Below, one piece after another: positions 5,208 to 8,983 of a stretch of DNA of 8,983 nucleotides. This stretch comes from Rhodococcus sp. (in: high G+C Gram-positive bacteria) (GTDB lineage Bacteria > Actinomycetota > Actinomycetes > Mycobacteriales > Mycobacteriaceae). Position numbers and translations under genes: made by a program. Each line of letters begins with the position of its first letter. The stretch's first letter is position 1. The notes beneath the pieces were generated by a model. The model was given only the letters and a program-made list of their open reading frames with translations. It did no database searches and had not been told where the DNA came from. Where the stretch lies: contig JAAYXN010000475.1 in assembly GCA_012515885.1 (NCBI GenBank), positions 1 to 8,983 of the forward strand. Reading direction: 5' to 3'.

Positions 5208-5899
5208 GCTCCGACGCAGAGAGCAACGCGAGCGTCCCTAGCAGCGACAACGCGGGCTCACCACAACTAAGTGGTGACGCTGCGGTCGACGCTGCCGCCG
5301 AGCGCGCAAAAGTCACCGCAGTCCGAAACGTCCCGGTCCTGCCCGACTTGCCGCTGCCTGAGGACACCGCGAATCTGCGTCTTGGCCCCGACCTCAACCC
5401 CGCCCTATTGGCCGTGCTGCCGATGGTGGGCGTGTGGCGCGGTGAGGGTGAAGGTAATGACCCCGAGTCAGGTGATTACCGGTTCGGCCAGCAGATCATC
5501 GTCTCCCACAACGGTGGCGAATTCCTGTCGTGGGAGTCGCAGAGCTGGGTGCTCGATTCTGAGGGCAACTACGTGCGTCCTGATCTGCGTGAAAGCGGAT
5601 TTTGGCGGGTCGATACCCGCAAAGACGACGACGGCAGCGAGTCCGAGACTCTCGAATTTCTTCTCACCCACAGCTCCGGTGTCATCGAACTGTTTTATGG
5701 TGAGGCACTGACGCAGTCATCGTGGGAACTGGCCACCGACGTCGTCATCCGCACCACGTCCGGTGCGCTGGTCGGCGGCGCGAAACGCCTCTACGGCATC
5801 GTCGAGGGCGGCGACCTCGCCTACGTTGAAGAACGCATAGACGCTGATGGCGATCTGACGCCGCGGCTGTCTGCCCGCTTGTCCCGCTACATCGGCTAA
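5204..5899 (+). CDS. Nitrobindin-like / FABP-like beta-barrel protein (Rv0813c type)
   Basis: The 231-residue protein begins with about 60 residues rich in Ser, Ala and Asp, then a conserved lead-in (RNVPVLPDLPLPEDTANLRLGPDLNP) and a ten-strand barrel domain opening with GVWRGEGEG (76-84), the GxWxGxG signature of nitrobindins. It matches M. tuberculosis Rv0813c in order and length (about 226). Nitrobindins bind ferric heme through a His near the C-terminus; here the matching segment reads TPRLSARLSR with Arg221 where the His would be. The Rv0813c branch is known to lack this His, so heme binding through that ligand is unlikely and a small hydrophobic ligand is an alternative. No signal peptide is present, so it is cytoplasmic. 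The start is GTG 5204, which overlaps the stop of the membrane peptide gene by four bases (GTGA). Confidence 0.9.
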   Translation: MSSDAESNASVPSSDNAGSPQLSGDAAVDAAAERAKVTAVRNVPVLPDLPLPEDTANLRLGPDLNPALLAVLPMVGVWRGEGEGNDPESGDYRFGQQIIVSHNGGEFLSWESQSWVLDSEGNYVRPDLRESGFWRVDTRKDDDGSESETLEFLLTHSSGVIELFYGEALTQSSWELATDVVIRTTSGALVGGAKRLYGIVEGGDLAYVEERIDADGDLTPRLSARLSRYIG

Positions 5900-5956
5900 T
5901 TCCGGTATCTCGTCTGTAGATCTATCTCATCTGTGAATTGCCGCGGAGTGCAGACA

Positions 5957-6014
5957 GCCCCCGAACCTTTGCAGTTGCCTGCGGTTCCAGCGAAAGCCGG
6001 AAAGATTCGGGGGC
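5957..6014. repeat. Long-range inverted repeat with nested hairpins, downstream of the nitrobindin-like gene
   Basis: GCCCCCGAA (5957-5965) is perfectly complementary to TTCGGGGGC (6006-6014) across a 40-nt interior. Inside or overlapping are GAACC/GGTTC (5963-5967, 5983-5987), GCAG/CTGC (5971-5974, 5979-5982) and AGTTGCC/GGCAACT (5973-5979, 6017-6023), which cannot all form together. It may be part of a terminator region between convergent genes or a folded RNA. Confidence 0.5.
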
Positions 6015-6038
6015 CGGGCAACTACCTGGTATTCGCCT

Positions 6039-6078
6039 GCCGCTGACGCAGTCGGTGAATTCCGTATGCGTCAGCGGC
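6039..6078. terminator. 12-bp stem-loop between convergent genes
   Basis: GCCGCTGACGCA (6039-6050) and TGCGTCAGCGGC (6067-6078) are perfect inverted arms with a 16-nt loop. It lies between the convergent nitrobindin-like and cydC genes. There is no T-run on either side, so it is a weak match to an intrinsic terminator and may instead be an RNA-stabilising or Rho-assisted element. Confidence 0.5.
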
Positions 6079-6157
6079 TAGCGGGAAGCCACCTCACGTG
6101 TCACAAAATTCTTCAATTTCAGACCACCTCCTTCCTCGTGTACCGAGAAAACTACGC

Positions 6158-6169
6158 CCGTAGCTACGG
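6158..6169. repeat. 12-bp palindrome at the cydC stop codon
   Basis: CCGTAGCTACGG is a perfect palindrome that includes the TAG stop of cydC (6164-6166 on the minus strand). It could add to termination or be chance. Confidence 0.35.
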
Positions 6170-7900
6170 TGTCGCAACGGAATTATTGGTGGCATCCGCG
6201 TCCACGTGAACGACCTGGTCAACGGCGGTATCGGCGGGTAGTTGATGCGTCACGACAACGACCGTGCGGTCTCTATCAACCAGGGACTCGTCCCGATCGA
6301 GAAGGCGGCGCAACAGCTGTGCACCCTCCTGCGCATCAAGGTGCTCAGTGGGCTCATCAAGCAGCAGAATCCTGGCCGGAGACAGCAGCGCACGCGCAAG
6401 AAGTAGACGGCGACGTTGCCCACCAGACACCGCTCGCGCCCCGCCACCCAAATCAGTGTCGAGCCCTTCAGGAAGACCAGCCAGCCACTCCCCCAAACCC
6501 ACCGCCGACAGCGCTGCCTGCGCCTGCTCCGGCGTCACATCGCCGCGCGCCACCCGCAAGTTCTCCAACACCGACGTGTCGAAAAGATGAGCGTCCTCAG
6601 CGAAAAAGCCGATATGTCGACGCAAATCTTGGGGTCTTATCTCGGACAGCTCGGTGCCGCCTGCCGTCACCCGCCCAGATACCGGGGCCAAGATCCCGGC
6701 TAGCGTCGTCAGCAGCGTCGTCTTGCCGCTGCCGCTGGGCCCAACAACCGCGACACGGGCACCTGGCGGCAGATCCAGATTCAGGGGTGCACTCACACGC
6801 CCGTCCAGATTCAGGGGTGCACTGACGCGCCAACCAGGATGCCCGCAGCGCAACTGCTCCGCACTGAGACTGCCGCAACCGTCCCACCCGGTGGTGCCAC
6901 CGCTCCCCTTCTGGGCTGCGTCATCAAGGATCTGCAGAATCCTGCGCGCGGCAATCCTGCCTCGGCTCAGCGCAATAGCGGCATCAGGCAGTGTCGAAGT
7001 TGCCTCAAACGCCGACAGCGGCAGCAACACCAGGATGCCGAGGGCCATCGGCGTCATGGTGCCGGACGAGTACAGGTGCATGCCGATCAGTAGTGAACCG
7101 ATGACGCTCGCACCGATAGCGAGTGGTGTTGCAGCGGTGGAGAACCCGTGCGGAATCGCAGCTCGGTCTGCCGCCGAATGCGCCGCGTTGTCGGCGAGAA
7201 GGGCGCGATTTCGTGCCTGATCGAGGCGCCCAGCAACACGCAGTTCGGTCGCGTGATCGAGCGTCGTCACTATGGCTTCGCTGTAGCGGGCGCGCTCGAA
7301 TGCCGAATCTTCCTGTGCTTTCTTGGCTGCGTGCGCGGCCAGAGCAGGGGCTCCAATACCGGAAACTGCCAGGGCAACAGCAAGGATCAGCGCTGCTGCC
7401 GGGGAGATGAGCACCAGAATTCCGACTGCCGCGAACGCGAGGAGAATCGCGACCGCGATAGGAATGATCGCGCGCACTACAACGTCACCGAGCGTGTCGA
7501 CGTCAGATCCTGTGCGCGCGAGGAGATCCCCGCGACGCAATCCCACGGTTGCGGCAATATTGCCGCCGGCGAGGCATCGATAGATCCCGGACCGAGCCGC
7601 CGTTGTTCCGCGTAGCGCGGTGTCGTGTGTGGTGAGCCGTTCGATATACCGAAACACTCCGCGTGAAATGCCCAGCGCCCGTACTGAAACCACAGCAACA
7701 CTCAGATCGAGTACGGGCGGCATCTGCCAGGCACGCGTGATCAGCCAGGCCGATAGCGCAGCCAAAGCCAGTGCGCTTCCAAGGGTCGCGGTTCCTGCCG
7801 CAACAGCAGCAATGACTCGTTTCGGACGTAGTTCGAGGAGCCGCAGCCCCCGCACCAGCGGATCGCTACGCCAATTACGCAGTGCTGATGAAGTACTCAT
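6164..7900 (-). CDS. cydC: CydC, thiol exporter ABC subunit for cytochrome bd assembly
   Basis: The 578-residue protein is a fused membrane domain and ABC ATPase. The N-terminal half carries the segment SAWLITRAWQMPPVLDLSVA and the IERLTTHD region typical of CydC. The ATPase half has Walker A GPSGSGKT (387-394), signature SGGQ (492-495), Walker B ILLLDE with Asp515 and Glu516, and switch His552, so it should be catalytically competent. With CydD it forms a heterodimeric inner-membrane exporter of cysteine (and glutathione where present), needed to assemble cytochrome bd oxidase. ATG 7900 is preferred because AGGGGG lies 6 nt upstream; GTG 7903 is the alternative. The start overlaps the cydD stop (TGATG), so the two are translationally coupled. 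Odd: residues about 357-376 are a tandem RVSAPLNLD duplication just before the ATPase domain. Confidence 0.93.
   Translation of the reverse strand: MSTSSALRNWRSDPLVRGLRLLELRPKRVIAAVAAGTATLGSALALAALSAWLITRAWQMPPVLDLSVAVVSVRALGISRGVFRYIERLTTHDTALRGTTAARSGIYRCLAGGNIAATVGLRRGDLLARTGSDVDTLGDVVVRAIIPIAVAILLAFAAVGILVLISPAAALILAVALAVSGIGAPALAAHAAKKAQEDSAFERARYSEAIVTTLDHATELRVAGRLDQARNRALLADNAAHSAADRAAIPHGFSTAATPLAIGASVIGSLLIGMHLYSSGTMTPMALGILVLLPLSAFEATSTLPDAAIALSRGRIAARRILQILDDAAQKGSGGTTGWDGCGSLSAEQLRCGHPGWRVSAPLNLDGRVSAPLNLDLPPGARVAVVGPSGSGKTTLLTTLAGILAPVSGRVTAGGTELSEIRPQDLRRHIGFFAEDAHLFDTSVLENLRVARGDVTPEQAQAALSAVGLGEWLAGLPEGLDTDLGGGARAVSGGQRRRLLLARALLSPARILLLDEPTEHLDAQEGAQLLRRLLDRDESLVDRDRTVVVVTHQLPADTAVDQVVHVDADATNNSVATP
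6774..6833. repeat. 30-bp tandem duplication inside cydC
   Basis: Two 30-bp units (6774-6803, 6804-6833) share their first 20 bases exactly and most of the rest. Both preserve the reading frame, so the protein gains ten residues: RVSAPLNLDG followed by RVSAPLNLDL. It lies in the first strand region of the ATPase domain, about 10 residues before Walker A. The high identity suggests a recent slippage event. Confidence 0.9.
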
Positions 7901-8983
7901 CACCGGCCCCCTAGCTGCACTGGCTGACCTGGCACGGCAGTCCCGACATTGTTGGCAGTCGAGTGCACGGTGACCACCACGTCGGCCGCTGCCAGCACCG
8001 TCGGCCGGTGTCCGACGATCACCACGGTGCGGCCCTGCGCCGCGATCGAGCGGAACGTGCGCAGCACTTCGGCCTCAGCGTCGGTGTCGAGGTGCGCGGT
8101 GGGTTCATCGAGAAGGAGGACGGGACGCTGCGATGCCAGCACTCGCGTGAGCGCGAGGCGCTGCCGCTGTCCCAGAGAAAGGCCGGTCCCGTCGACACCA
8201 ATTACGGTGTCCAGACCCTGGGGAAGTTCTTCAAGAACCTGATCGAAACCTGATTCTGCACAGTACTTTTCGAGGCCCTCCACTGGTCCGTAGAGTTCAA
8301 TGTTCTCGCGCACTGTGCCGGGGACGAGGACTGGACGCTGAGGCAGCCAGCCGATCTGCGCCCACCAGGAGACTGCGTCCAGTTCGGCGACGGGGGTTTC
8401 GTTGATCCGTACCTGCCCGCTGTCGGTGTCGGTCGCGCCCAAGATGGCCAGTAGCGCTGTGGATTTTCCTGAACCATTCGCTCCGGTGAGCACGGTGACC
8501 TTGCCCGGTTCGCAGCACGCTGAGAGCGCATTCGGTGCCAGCACACCGCGGCCACGGATGCTGACATCGTCGAGTTCGATGGTCGTGTTCGACGTCGGCG
8601 CGGCGCGCTCACCGGTCCGGGGCTGGGCCTGCTCGCTATCGATCACCTCGAACGATTTGCTGGCCGCCGCGACACCATCCTCGGCGGCATGGAACTGGGC
8701 GCCCACTTTCCGTAGCGGCAGGTACACCTCCGGGGCCAGGATCAACGCGATGATCCCGGGCTCGAGCAGCATTCCGCCGTACACCAACCGAAGACCAATG
8801 CTGACCGCCACCAACGCGACGCACAGCGTGGCAAAGAGTTCAAGCACCATCGACGACAGGAACGCCACACGTAGCGCGGACATCGTGGTGCGGCGGTGAT
8901 CCTCGCCGAGCTCCTCAACCCTGTGCTCAGGCCCCTTCTCGCGGCCGAGCGCGCGCAGCGTCGGCAACCCAGCAAGCAAATCC
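7900..8983 (-). CDS. cydD: CydD, thiol exporter ABC subunit, 5' part outside the window
   Basis: The frame is open through the right edge, giving 360 C-terminal residues. The first visible part (LLAGLPTLRALGREK, then SALRVAFLSSMVLELFATL and APEVYLPLRKVGAQFHAAEDG) is the last part of the CydD membrane domain. The ATPase domain follows, with Walker A GANGSGKST (about visible residue 167), signature SLGQRQRLALTR, Walker B PVLLLDE and switch His in VIVGHRP. The signature reads SLGQ rather than SGGQ, a common CydD variant. CydD pairs with CydC, whose gene follows with a TGATG overlap. In actinobacteria cydD usually follows cydA and cydB, so the cytochrome bd genes are probably just right of the window (inference). 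Confidence 0.93.
   Translation of the reverse strand, partial: DLLAGLPTLRALGREKGPEHRVEELGEDHRRTTMSALRVAFLSSMVLELFATLCVALVAVSIGLRLVYGGMLLEPGIIALILAPEVYLPLRKVGAQFHAAEDGVAAASKSFEVIDSEQAQPRTGERAAPTSNTTIELDDVSIRGRGVLAPNALSACCEPGKVTVLTGANGSGKSTALLAILGATDTDSGQVRINETPVAELDAVSWWAQIGWLPQRPVLVPGTVRENIELYGPVEGLEKYCAESGFDQVLEELPQGLDTVIGVDGTGLSLGQRQRLALTRVLASQRPVLLLDEPTAHLDTDAEAEVLRTFRSIAAQGRTVVIVGHRPTVLAAADVVVTVHSTANNVGTAVPGQPVQLGGR

Noticed and set aside
6078..6133. Near-perfect Shine-Dalgarno AAGGAGGTGG on the minus strand (6124-6133) before a 12-codon TTG frame (6116-6078)
   Set aside because: The only frame after it is very short with a rare start and ends in the stem-loop at 6039-6078. It lies downstream of cydC, so it is probably chance, though it could be looked at in ribosome profiling.
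6654..7220. 188-codon plus-strand frame opposite cydC
   Set aside because: It is antisense to a complete, motif-confirmed ABC protein; a codon-bias shadow.
1..8983. tRNA, rRNA, CRISPR arrays, insertion sequences or phage genes
   Set aside because: No cloverleaf, spaced repeat array, transposase motif or terminal inverted repeats flanking the cutinase pair could be found by reading.

Overview
The window is high-GC actinobacterial DNA, most likely from a mycolic-acid-containing member of the Mycobacteriales (Corynebacterium or a close relative; the genus cannot be fixed from the sequence alone). The evidence is a run of genes that matches the Mycobacterium tuberculosis Rv0817c-Rv0813c neighbourhood (LmeA-like lipoglycan protein, CysA2-type sulfurtransferase, SseC/DUF1416, nitrobindin-like protein), together with secreted cutinase-family hydrolases, GTG starts, and apparently leaderless genes.

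Layout from left to right. Positions 1-474 hold the C-terminal end of an LmeA/DUF2993 protein (+). Positions 475-911 carry no conventional gene. They hold what looks like a sulfur-responsive leader: a promoter with a TAGACT -10 box, a leaderless 28-codon ORF that starts with GTG and ends in a Cys-rich tail (606-692), a hairpin with a T-run (700-722), a second 25-codon ORF with a good ribosome binding site (748-825), and an imperfect inverted repeat overlapping a TATAAT box (821-860). Next come the sulfurtransferase (912-1748) and SseC (1751-2062), closed by a perfect 34-bp palindrome (2081-2114) that probably terminates transcription from both sides.

Positions 2165-4931 carry two tandem, paralogous, secreted cutinase-family proteins on the minus strand. 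They appear to be inserted into the otherwise conserved block. A leaderless 32-codon single-membrane-span peptide (5109-5207) follows on the plus strand and overlaps by GTGA a nitrobindin-like protein (5204-5899) that lacks the usual heme-ligand His. A structured 264-bp intergenic region follows. The right end (minus strand) carries cydC (6164-7900) and the 3' part of cydD (7900-8983), the cysteine/thiol exporter needed for cytochrome bd assembly. CydC has a 10-residue in-frame tandem duplication just before its ATP-binding domain.

How the genes work together (inference): the Cys-rich leader probably couples expression of the sulfurtransferase-SseC operon to cysteine supply. Leaderless polycysteine ORFs are known to act this way upstream of sulfur genes in mycobacteria. 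CydDC moves thiols across the membrane, so both ends of the window touch cysteine handling, although nothing in the sequence shows that they are co-regulated. The most noteworthy elements are the leader region 570-860 and the micropeptide at 5109-5207, both easily missed by standard gene calling.
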